This document shows, piece by piece, positions 1 through 5,183 of a stretch of DNA of 9,597 bases (positions are counted from its first letter, which is position 1; every line of letters starts with the position of its first letter). Below the pieces are notes generated by a model. That model was given only the letters and a program-made list of their open reading frames with translations. It was not told the origin of the DNA and searched no databases. Origin of the DNA: an uncultured beta proteobacterium (GTDB lineage: Bacteria; Pseudomonadota; Gammaproteobacteria; Burkholderiales; Burkholderiaceae); NCBI GenBank assembly GCA_903845455.1, contig CAIMXN010000190.1, positions 1 to 9,597 on the forward strand, in the 5' to 3' direction. The position numbers and the translations under genes were made by a program.

Positions 1-174
1 ACAGCCTCTTTTAAGGCTGCATTTGAGGCTGCGCTCCAAGGCTTTGATCAAGTTCGCTCATCTGTACATACTGCTTATGCTAATTTAGAGAAGAGTGCTG
101 ATAGCGCATTAAATTCGAATGAACATGTTGTTCAGACAGCCACTAAAGCTCGCAAAGCAATCGCCGCTTCTTAA
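1..174 (+). CDS. Phasin-like protein, C-terminal fragment
   Basis: This is the last 57 codons of a gene that begins left of the window, ending at TAA (172-174). The fragment is Ala-, Ser- and Lys-rich, amphipathic and clearly helical. It contains FKAAFEAALQGFDQVRSS near its start and ends with KARKAIAAS. This resembles the C-terminal helix of PhaP-type phasins, which coat polyhydroxyalkanoate granules in the cytoplasm and often end in Lys/Ala-rich tails. The assignment rests on composition and helix pattern only, because phasins have no catalytic residues and the N-terminal part is not visible. A strong intrinsic terminator follows 23 bases downstream. Another helical, Ala-rich protein such as a histone-like or apolipoprotein-like protein cannot be excluded. 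Confidence 0.72.
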   Translation, partial: TASFKAAFEAALQGFDQVRSSVHTAYANLEKSADSALNSNEHVVQTATKARKAIAAS

Positions 175-196
175 TCTCAATATTGATGAATGAGAT

Positions 197-218
197 GGCC
201 ACCTTCGGGTGGTTTTTT
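197..218 (+). terminator. Intrinsic terminator of the phasin-like gene
   Basis: A perfect 5-bp GC-rich stem, CCACC (199-203) and GGTGG (208-212), closes an extra-stable TTCG tetraloop (204-207). Two G-U pairs can extend it. Six T residues (213-218) follow immediately. The layout is canonical for a Rho-independent terminator on the plus strand and sits 23 bases after the phasin stop codon. Confidence 0.93.
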
Positions 219-330
219 GTTGTCTCTGCATGGGCTGCTTTGGGTCGAACTGAGACGATCAGGTATCTCAAAATTGGTTCGTTTCAACGGCCGCTATTAG
301 GTTAATAACAGCCCTGTAGTTGCCTTTGTC

Positions 331-355
331 ACAAATAGGGGCTACTCACGCCCTA
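331..355 (-). terminator. Possible weak terminator after azlD
   Basis: Read on the minus strand, TAGGGC (355-350) can pair with GCCCCTA (342-336), with one bulged C and a 7-base loop. TTTGT (335-331) follows. The stem is GC-rich but the T-tract is short and interrupted, so this is at best a weak terminator for the azl cluster. A second short hairpin (359-374) lies between it and azlD. Confidence 0.35.
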
Positions 356-358
356 CCC

Positions 359-374
359 CTCTGATTCATCAGAG
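359..374 (-). repeat. Small inverted repeat over the azlD stop codon
   Basis: CTCTGA (359-364) and TCAGAG (369-374) are exact inverted arms around a TTCA spacer. The right arm contains the azlD stop codon (TGA on the minus strand, 371-369). There is no T-run beside it, so on its own it is not an intrinsic terminator. It could act as a 3'-end stabilising hairpin together with the next hairpin downstream. Confidence 0.45.
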
Positions 375-704
375 CCAAAATCTGGCAGCTGTAAATACCG
401 CCATACTGATCACCAAGGTAATCAGCATTTTTTTTGTGAAATAAAAAGCAATCAGGGCTGCTATACCACCCCAAATATTGGGTAGCCTGAGATTAAATTC
501 AGCAACACTAGCAGCGCTTGCTGGCAAAAAGATTTCTGGCGCCAAGATAGCAATCATGGCAGCTAGTGGTGCAAAACGAATTGCCTCTAGTATTAATGGA
601 GATACTTTAATGCGCTCACCCAACAGGAGAAAAAAACTGCGAGAACAAATTGTTACCACAGTCATCCCGATAATCAGCAAAGTAATATTGAGATCAATCT
701 GCAT
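369..704 (-). CDS. azlD: AzlD family branched-chain amino acid exporter, small subunit
   Basis: AzlD-type proteins are small inner-membrane proteins that work with AzlC to export branched-chain amino acids and analogues. This one has 111 residues, usual for the family, and three hydrophobic segments at roughly residues 5-28, 43-63 and 78-108. The family-typical block RFAPLAAMIAILAPEIF (residues 43-59) lies in the second segment. I chose ATG at 704 because an AGGAAG ribosome binding site (713-718) sits 8 bases upstream. An in-frame GTG three codons earlier (711-713) overlaps that binding site and is unlikely to be the start. The start overlaps the end of azlC by 11 bases, suggesting translational coupling. 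The family assignment is firm. The substrate is inferred from family members such as B. subtilis AzlCD. Confidence 0.9.
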   Translation of the reverse strand: MQIDLNITLLIIGMTVVTICSRSFFLLLGERIKVSPLILEAIRFAPLAAMIAILAPEIFLPASAASVAEFNLRLPNIWGGIAALIAFYFTKKMLITLVISMAVFTAARFWL

Positions 705-1428
705 AAGGCACACTTCCTTTTGGTGACTTATCCATCATCATGCCAACAATCAAGGCCGCCACAATTGCTAAAAGAATATTGAGTCGAAAAGGTATGCCGT
801 AACTTGCTACGGCAACCACGGCTGCGGTCAATGCCGCCCAACGAGCAGGCGATCGATCCAGCATGGGAACCACAACTACCAATAAGGCAATTGCGCCAGC
901 AAATTCAAGACCCCAGTTATTCGGAATTTGGCTTGCTAGGAGGATGCCAATGATAGAGCCAACCTGCCATAAGGCCCAATTTCCAAACTGCATACCCATC
1001 ATCCAATGCAGACGTAGATGCTCTTGATCAGCATGCAACTCTCGCTGGGTTTGTGGCTTTGGGTAACGTTTCACATACAAGAGATAACTAAAATCTGCGG
1101 TGCAATACCCTAAGAAGATTCTGCGCCAAGTACTTAAGTAAGAAAAATGGGCCTGCAAGCCTAAACTGAAAATCACGAAGCGCAAGTTCACCATGAATGA
1201 GGTAATCAATATCATCCAGATCGGTAGCCCCACTGCAATCAGTGGCAGCGCTGCCAATTGGGATGTCCCTGAATAGACAAGGATGTTCATGGCTAAGGCT
1301 TGATGCAGCGTTAAGGTCGATTTGGCCATGGCAATACCGGTGACAAATCCCCAGGTCAAGATCGTCACGCTTGAGCGCGACATTTCTTTTAAACCATCGA
1401 CCAAGGACTGCTTTTGCTGAGGCGTCAT
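694..1428 (-). CDS. azlC: AzlC family branched-chain amino acid exporter, large subunit
   Basis: This 244-residue integral membrane protein is the permease partner of the overlapping AzlD. AzlCD (YgaZH in E. coli) exports valine, leucine, isoleucine and toxic analogues such as azaleucine. The N-terminal third carries family hallmarks: TWGFVTGIAMA (25-35), YSGTSQLAALPL (52-63) and the SFMVNLRF block (77-84). Hydrophobic segments follow at about 65-92, 150-167, 173-190, 195-211 and 216-231. ATG at 1428 is nine bases past the stop of the preceding gene. The upstream CAGAG is only a weak ribosome binding site, so expression may depend on readthrough from the gene before it. The TGA stop lies inside azlD. 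Family membership is clear, but the real substrate is not shown by sequence. Confidence 0.93.
   Translation of the reverse strand: MTPQQKQSLVDGLKEMSRSSVTILTWGFVTGIAMAKSTLTLHQALAMNILVYSGTSQLAALPLIAVGLPIWMILITSFMVNLRFVIFSLGLQAHFSYLSTWRRIFLGYCTADFSYLLYVKRYPKPQTQRELHADQEHLRLHWMMGMQFGNWALWQVGSIIGILLASQIPNNWGLEFAGAIALLVVVVPMLDRSPARWAALTAAVVAVASYGIPFRLNILLAIVAALIVGMMMDKSPKGSVPYAD
713..718 (-). promoter_or_regulatory. Ribosome binding site that sets the azlD start
   Basis: AGGAAG on the minus strand lies 8 bases before ATG at 704 and inside the 3' end of azlC. It overlaps the alternative GTG (711-713), which therefore could not be served by it. Confidence 0.7.
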
Positions 1429-1437
1429 GCTCTGAAA

Positions 1438-1935
1438 TTAAATACCCATAGTTCTATAGAGGATCTTGCTCTTCATCTCATCCCAAAGACTTTGAAAGTC
1501 TTCAGTTTTGTCCTCTGAAAGAGTTAAGGGCTTAAATAAATCACTAAAAAAGATTGTTTTCTTAGGCACTAAGGTCTTCTCAAATTCAGTCAGGCCAATC
1601 GGTTTGTCATCCATGTCTCGCATGAGTTCAGCCGAACAAATAATGGCCTGCTCATTGTCTTTATCGATCACGGCAAACTCAATGAGTTGCTGAGTTTTTT
1701 CTAGAATCACTAGCGCTCCTCTGGCGTAGCACACTGCATCATGCGCTTGCACGATAAATGCCAGAAATTGGGATTCTTCAGCCTCTGCCATTCCAAGATC
1801 GTCAATAAAAAAGAGATATTGATCACCTTCGCTATTAACTAAAGTAAATACCTTGGGAATGACGCCATGACCCAAAGCCAAATTACGATAGTAGCTAGTG
1901 ATTTCGACAGCAAGGTTTTCGGCAAAGAGATGCAT
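1438..1935 (-). CDS. Hypothetical protein in the azl cluster, 165 residues
   Basis: I do not recognise this protein. It is soluble and acidic, with no signal peptide or membrane segment. The residue pattern suggests alternating strands and helices: strand-like VFTLVNSEG (29-37) and QYLFFIDDL (39-47), an Ala-rich stretch around AHDAVCYARGALVILE (64-79), and FAVIDKDNEQAIICSAEL (87-104). A charged, probably helical C-terminus follows (140-165). Two cysteines (69, 100) show no metal-binding spacing. I chose ATG at 1935. An in-frame TTG at 1956 would add seven residues and begin right after the preceding stop codon. Neither candidate has a good ribosome binding site. The gene is packed between a dienelactone hydrolase-family gene and azlC (9-base gap), so it is very probably co-transcribed with them. 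Confidence 0.8.
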   Translation of the reverse strand: MHLFAENLAVEITSYYRNLALGHGVIPKVFTLVNSEGDQYLFFIDDLGMAEAEESQFLAFIVQAHDAVCYARGALVILEKTQQLIEFAVIDKDNEQAIICSAELMRDMDDKPIGLTEFEKTLVPKKTIFFSDLFKPLTLSEDKTEDFQSLWDEMKSKILYRTMGI

Positions 1936-1956
1936 AGTAATAAAAGAATCTACCAA

Positions 1957-2643
1957 TTAGGATTGCAATTGTTTTTTTAGAAAATCTAGCGTACGCGTCC
2001 AAGCAAGCCGAGCTGCTTCAGAGTGGTACTGCAAAAATGGCAGATTTCTGGAATCAGCTTCTTCATTAGCAAAGGCATGCTTAGCGTCGTAACGATAAAA
2101 CTCCAACTGCGCGCCAGCCTCTGTTAGCTTTGTCTCTAAGAGATCAACGCCAGCGATAGCAAAAGCATCATCATGCAGCGCCCAGTGGGCCATCATTGGT
2201 TTAGTCACTGCGCTAGCGTCAACATACTCTAGCGGAGGGTAACCATACCAAACCACTGTCGCATCGAGCTCTGGAACATTGCAAGCTGATAAAACAGTTA
2301 ATGCCCCACCCATACAAAAACCCGTTACCGCAACTTTAGAACTACCCGTGGCTTTCAAATACTGAACGGCCCCACGAATATCCTGACTGGCAGCTTCACC
2401 GAAATTGAGGTCATTCATTAAATGTTCTGCCTCATTCACCTCAAGCGCTACTTTGCCTCGATATAAATCGGGTACTAAGGCACGATAGCCAGCTTCAGCC
2501 AAGCGGTCCGCTACCCCTGTGATCTGATCAGTCAGACCCCACCACTCCTGAATCACCACGATGCCGGGAGCATTTTCTGAGTTCTGTGCTTGGGCCAAAT
2601 AAGCATTTGCTGATTGCCCGTCTGGTCGTTGGTATTGGATCAT
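1957..2643 (-). CDS. Dienelactone hydrolase family protein
   Basis: This is a cytoplasmic alpha/beta hydrolase of 228 residues, the normal size for the family that includes carboxymethylenebutenolidase. The triad can be read directly. The nucleophile Cys110 lies in the elbow GFCMGG (108-113). The acid is Asp158 or Asp159 in HDDAF, and the base is His189 in KHAFAN. Glu33 in IQEWWG matches the glutamate that tunes the cysteine in dienelactone hydrolase. ATG at 2643 is preceded by AAGGTG (2650-2655) with 6-base spacing. An in-frame GTG (2650-2652) is part of that ribosome binding site and is rejected. The gene follows the MFS gene by 25 bases and abuts the next gene. No other aromatic-degradation genes are visible here, so the physiological ester or lactone substrate is unknown. 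Confidence 0.93.
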   Translation of the reverse strand: MIQYQRPDGQSANAYLAQAQNSENAPGIVVIQEWWGLTDQITGVADRLAEAGYRALVPDLYRGKVALEVNEAEHLMNDLNFGEAASQDIRGAVQYLKATGSSKVAVTGFCMGGALTVLSACNVPELDATVVWYGYPPLEYVDASAVTKPMMAHWALHDDAFAIAGVDLLETKLTEAGAQLEFYRYDAKHAFANEEADSRNLPFLQYHSEAARLAWTRTLDFLKKQLQS

Positions 2644-2649
2644 AGATTT

Positions 2650-2655
2650 CACCTT
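2650..2655 (-). promoter_or_regulatory. Ribosome binding site that sets the hydrolase start
   Basis: AAGGTG on the minus strand is 6 bases before ATG at 2643. It contains the competing in-frame GTG, which argues for the shorter reading of the dienelactone hydrolase-family protein. Confidence 0.7.
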
Positions 2656-2668
2656 AAATATAAGTTAG

Positions 2669-3904
2669 TTAGGTCGACGTTATTTGATTAGTCTTTTGAT
2701 CAGCATGAATATATCCCACCAACCAGAAGGTGAGCAAGCCACAAATGACTGCACCATAACCTACCAAGTTGTAATGTTGCATCTTGCCATCGGCACCAAT
2801 GGTAACTATGGCTCCAGCAACTACAGAAGCAATGCCTGAGGCGAGCATTTGCACAGAACCAATCAAACTCATGAAGGTGCCTCTGATTCTGGCCTCAACC
2901 ACCTGACTCACCATGGCCATTGCTGGAATCATGCGGCCTGAAATCAAAATAAAGAATGAAGTTGAATTAATTAATACTACCCACAAAGGTACGGGGCCCA
3001 GATTGGTAGTGACCAGTAGCGGCACAAGACTAATGATCGCCAAGACTTTAAAGACCTTCACCTTGCCATACTTGTCTGCCATGTGGCCGATATAACGCGA
3101 GCTCATCAGAGTAGCTATACCACCACAAAGATAAATTAGAGAAATATAAGAATTATCAATACCAACATTTGATGTGAGGTACAGCGCAATATAGGGAATC
3201 ACTGCAAATCCCGTCATCATGACCAGCCCCATGAATACAAATGCTCTTAAATGTTGATGTGCAATGGCGACATCGTAAATTTGCTTAAAGCGGCTACCCT
3301 CATGCACATGATCAAGATGCCCAAGGATTTTAGGAATATTGCGATAAGCCAAATACAAAATGAGTACAGAGACCAATGCAATAAAAATGAAGGGGGCACG
3401 CCAACCTAAGAATGTGATGTGGTTCGCCAAAAATAAACTCAATGGCACACCTGCAACTGTCGATACTGAAAATGCCGCCATGACTGTGCCCAAGGCTTTA
3501 CCTCTGCGCTCAAATGGGATGGAGTCAGCCACGATGGTTTGCACTAATGAACCTAGAATTCCGCCAAACGCGCCAGCAAATGCTCTCGCAATAAACAAGG
3601 TGTGATAGTTGGGAGCAAAACCACATGCCAAGGTGGCAATAATGAAGCACGCATAAAGACTTAACAATAACTGGCGACGCTCAAACCGATCGATGTAATA
3701 AGTCGCAAACACACCGGCAGCGGCAGCCGCAAAAGTATATGAAGAAAGCAATAAACCAAACTGGTGGGTATTGATGTTCAGGACGCGAATAAATTCTGGT
3801 CCTAAGGGCATCATGATCATGAAATCCAGAATATGGGTGAACTGAATTCCAGCTAAGGCTAGCAAGAAAAAACGCTCTTGCTGAGGAGTACGAACAGAAC
3901 TCAA
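2669..3904 (-). CDS. MFS transporter, AraJ-like exporter type
   Basis: This 411-residue inner-membrane protein has about twelve hydrophobic segments in two six-helix halves joined by a polar loop (about 192-218). Major facilitator landmarks are visible: motif A as D72-R73-x-x-R76-R77 after helix 2, a degenerate second copy (G273, D277, G280) in the other half, RAFAG (107-111) in helix 4, an AGVP motif-C-like element (151-154) in helix 5, and GWRAPF (167-172). The pattern fits proton-driven drug/sugar exporters of the AraJ group. The substrate cannot be told. The start is uncertain: TTG at 3904 is the only usual start codon between the upstream stop and helix 1, and there is no clear ribosome binding site. 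It is the first gene of the minus-strand cluster. A GATAAT element (3948-3943) could be a -10 box but lacks a matching -35. Confidence 0.9.
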   Translation of the reverse strand: MSSVRTPQQERFFLLALAGIQFTHILDFMIMMPLGPEFIRVLNINTHQFGLLLSSYTFAAAAAGVFATYYIDRFERRQLLLSLYACFIIATLACGFAPNYHTLFIARAFAGAFGGILGSLVQTIVADSIPFERRGKALGTVMAAFSVSTVAGVPLSLFLANHITFLGWRAPFIFIALVSVLILYLAYRNIPKILGHLDHVHEGSRFKQIYDVAIAHQHLRAFVFMGLVMMTGFAVIPYIALYLTSNVGIDNSYISLIYLCGGIATLMSSRYIGHMADKYGKVKVFKVLAIISLVPLLVTTNLGPVPLWVVLINSTSFFILISGRMIPAMAMVSQVVEARIRGTFMSLIGSVQMLASGIASVVAGAIVTIGADGKMQHYNLVGYGAVICGLLTFWLVGYIHADQKTNQITST

Positions 3905-4022
3905 AATGGGGTCAACAATGCTAATAGTGTGAGCAAAAGCCTATTATCCACGCTAGCGCGCAGATCTGCATTGGGGTACGATCAAAGCTCAATCTATAGA
4001 ATCCAAACCTACCCTTGATTAA
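3905..4022. promoter_or_regulatory. Divergent spacer between the MFS and channel-like genes
   Basis: This 118-base region must carry the promoters of both divergent units. It contains two adjacent small palindromes, CGCTAGCG (3951-3958) and GCAGATCTGC (3960-3969), which could be operator-like. Minus-strand GATAAT (3948-3943) is a possible -10 for the MFS cluster. No regulator gene lies beside it in the window. Confidence 0.4.
3971..4000 (+). promoter_or_regulatory. Candidate promoter of the channel-like gene
   Basis: TTGGGG (3971-3976) and TATAGA (3995-4000) are 18 bases apart and resemble weak sigma-70 -35 and -10 boxes (3/6 and 4/6 matches). Transcription would begin around 4007, leaving only about 16 bases of leader before ATG 4023. 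No ribosome binding site is visible in that leader. Confidence 0.3.
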
Positions 4023-4526
4023 ATGCTAGCCTTCTTACCTACCCCTACTGGTTTTTCACTGCCCTATTTATTCGTAGACATTTTTTGTGGGCTGATTGGA
4101 CTCTCAATCATCCTCATTTTTCATGGCAGTGCTCTAAACCACATCGTGATGCGCTTTGAACGCTTCACCGAGCTAAATCTTGGAAAAAAGCAATATAACC
4201 GAATATTTTTCCATTTCTATCTGGCTTTTATCTTCTTTGCCCTGATTCACATTTCTGAGATCTTTATTTGGTCTGGAATCATTCTCTGGCTTAATCTGAT
4301 TCCGGACACAATCCAAGCCATTCTCTTTGCAGGAAGCTGCTACACAACGGTTGGCTTTGTTGCCGATATTCTGCCCGCAGGCTGGAAAAGTCTGGCTTTC
4401 TTTATCGCCTTTACTGGGCTTTTTTCACTGGCGTGGACCACATCTGTGATGATAGGAATGACCGCTATCTATAAGCAAGCTTGGAATCTACAATATGCGC
4501 AGCGTAAGCGTAAACAATCACTTTAA
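4023..4526 (+). CDS. Small membrane protein with potassium-channel-like pore region
   Basis: This 167-residue inner-membrane protein has hydrophobic segments at about 14-34, 60-90 (long, perhaps two helices) and 122-146, with a Lys/Arg-rich tail (161-165). Between the last two lies a P-loop-like stretch: a short helix (95-105), SCYTTVGF (105-112), a short loop with Asp115 and Pro118, then Gly120-Trp121 opening the final helix. This matches the layout of two-helix potassium channels, whose filter is TVGYG followed by D. Here the filter reads T109-V110-G111-F112-V113, so the last glycine is missing and Asp is shifted by one. Ion selectivity is therefore doubtful. ATG 4023 follows an in-frame TAA directly (4020-4022), so the protein cannot start earlier. 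The gene stands alone between a divergent and a convergent neighbour. The channel role is inference. Confidence 0.8.
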   Translation: MLAFLPTPTGFSLPYLFVDIFCGLIGLSIILIFHGSALNHIVMRFERFTELNLGKKQYNRIFFHFYLAFIFFALIHISEIFIWSGIILWLNLIPDTIQAILFAGSCYTTVGFVADILPAGWKSLAFFIAFTGLFSLAWTTSVMIGMTAIYKQAWNLQYAQRKRKQSL

Positions 4527-4536
4527 GAAAAATTCC

Positions 4537-4557
4537 TCCAAAACAGACAATTTTGGA
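4537..4557. repeat. Inverted repeat after the channel-like gene
   Basis: TCCAAAA (4537-4543) and TTTTGGA (4551-4557) form an exact 7-bp stem around the 7-base loop CAGACAA, ten bases after the channel-like gene's stop codon. No T-run follows on the plus strand, so it is a weak terminator candidate or an mRNA 3'-end hairpin. Confidence 0.45.
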
Positions 4558-4567
4558 TCTAATGGGG

Positions 4568-4587
4568 TCATTTTTAGCTAAAAATGA
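4568..4587. repeat. Perfect 20-bp palindrome between convergent genes
   Basis: Positions 4568-4587 read TCATTTTTAGCTAAAAATGA, identical on both strands with no spacer. It lies between the convergent ends of the channel-like and peptidase-like genes. A-tracts and T-tracts flank the AGCT centre, so it could act as a weak bidirectional terminator. The all-AT stem apart from four G/C pairs is unusually soft, and a protein-binding site is possible. Confidence 0.55.
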
Positions 4588-4602
4588 ATACTTTATAAAT
4601 CT

Positions 4603-4615
4603 TCAGAAATTACTT
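4603..4615. repeat. 13-bp direct repeat, copy 1
   Basis: TCAGAAATTACTT occurs here, at the 3' edge of the peptidase-like gene (its last base pairs with the stop codon's final A), and again at 5171-5183 across the end of glcB, in the same orientation. The two copies bracket the peptidase-like gene. Confidence 0.6.
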
Positions 4616-5106
4616 TAAGTTTTGCTGTAGTAGCCATAAACACAGCGATTGCCCCCTCTAGAAGGATCATGGGTATCCAGAATAACGCCGTTGACCACAG
4701 CTGTTAAGTGTTTTGAGACCTTCACAATCAAGATGCCCTGAGGCAGCTCGTTAGCCCTTAAATGAACCTGGCAACCTGCCCCAACTTGCATTGTCGGAAC
4801 CCACTCAAAACCCAGACCAATAATGTAATCATGAAAGACATTACGATGATTGCCGTTACGGGGAGATGAGCCCTTCGCATTGAGTCTTCTAGCCAATTTG
4901 TCGTTACGTAACTGGGCATAAGTCTCATTGGCAAGCCTCAAGTCTTCATAGACCTGTAGATATGGCAGCTTAGTGGCTATCGCTATAGATCTCACCACAC
5001 AGTCTCCCGCCCCACCCTTAAAACCAGCAGCAGTCCTACCCCCATCATTGAACTGAAAGTTCAACTGGCTAACTGGTTTGGAGAACGGATTTAAAAAGCT
5101 GAACAT
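4615..5106 (-). CDS. Papain-like cysteine peptidase homologue, 163 residues, uncharacterised
   Basis: The protein carries a probable Cys-His-Asp triad in papain-like order. Cys36 opens a helix in GGAGDCVVRSIAIAT (31-45). His133 is in VSKHLTAVVNG (130-140). Asp144 or Asp147 lies in ILDTHDPSRGG (142-152), and an aromatic RCVYGYYSK tail ends the protein. The middle (70-115) is basic, then has GFEWVPTMQVGAGCQVHL. From memory, similar uncharacterised proteins with GDC...R, HDPSRGG and CVYGYW-type ends occur in many bacteria and phages. There is no signal peptide or membrane segment, so it is probably cytoplasmic. ATG at 5106 has no clear ribosome binding site. It lies downstream of glcB in the same direction, behind that gene's terminator, and is bracketed by a 13-bp direct repeat. 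Whether it is an active protease, a transglutaminase-like enzyme or something else is unknown. Confidence 0.8.
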   Translation of the reverse strand: MFSFLNPFSKPVSQLNFQFNDGGRTAAGFKGGAGDCVVRSIAIATKLPYLQVYEDLRLANETYAQLRNDKLARRLNAKGSSPRNGNHRNVFHDYIIGLGFEWVPTMQVGAGCQVHLRANELPQGILIVKVSKHLTAVVNGVILDTHDPSRGGNRCVYGYYSKT

Positions 5107-5121
5107 ATTGATCTAGGGTGC

Positions 5122-5159
5122 AAATAAAAAATGGACTTGCCTCACGACAAATCCATTTT
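5122..5159 (-). terminator. Intrinsic terminator of glcB
   Basis: On the minus strand AAAATGGA (5159-5152) pairs with TCCATTTT (5135-5128). After one mismatch, TTG and CAA extend the stem, leaving an 8-base loop. A T-rich run, TTTTTTATTTG, overlaps and follows the stem. It lies 18 bases after the glcB stop codon and ends about 15 bases before the start of the peptidase-like gene. Confidence 0.85.
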
Positions 5160-5170
5160 GATTGCTTTAA

Positions 5171-5183
5171 TCAGAAATTACTT
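5171..5183. repeat. 13-bp direct repeat, copy 2, across the glcB stop
   Basis: This is identical to 4603-4615 over all 13 bases. On the minus strand it reads AAGTAATTTCTGA: the last Lys codon and TAA stop of glcB plus seven following bases. Identity stops at both edges. Confidence 0.6.

Noticed and set aside
186..305. 39-codon open frame on the plus strand beginning at ATG 186
   Set aside because: It runs through the phasin terminator hairpin and has no ribosome binding site or recognisable product.
225..330. Possible tRNA or small RNA in the phasin-azlD spacer (GGTCGAAC and inverted GAGAC/GTATCTC-like segments)
   Set aside because: The T-loop-like sequence lacks the required TTCRANC form, and no acceptor stem or anticodon arm can be built. 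No promoter is visible.
711..713. GTG as the azlD start
   Set aside because: It overlaps the AGGAAG ribosome binding site, whose spacing fits ATG at 704.
478..726. Plus-strand open frame of 82 codons opposite azlD and the azlC end
   Set aside because: It lies entirely antisense to two well-supported family genes and its product has no recognisable features.
4603..5183. Mobile element carrying the peptidase-like gene
   Set aside because: Only the short direct repeats support it. There are no terminal inverted repeats, no transposase or integrase, and no tRNA target, so it is reported as a repeat observation rather than an element.
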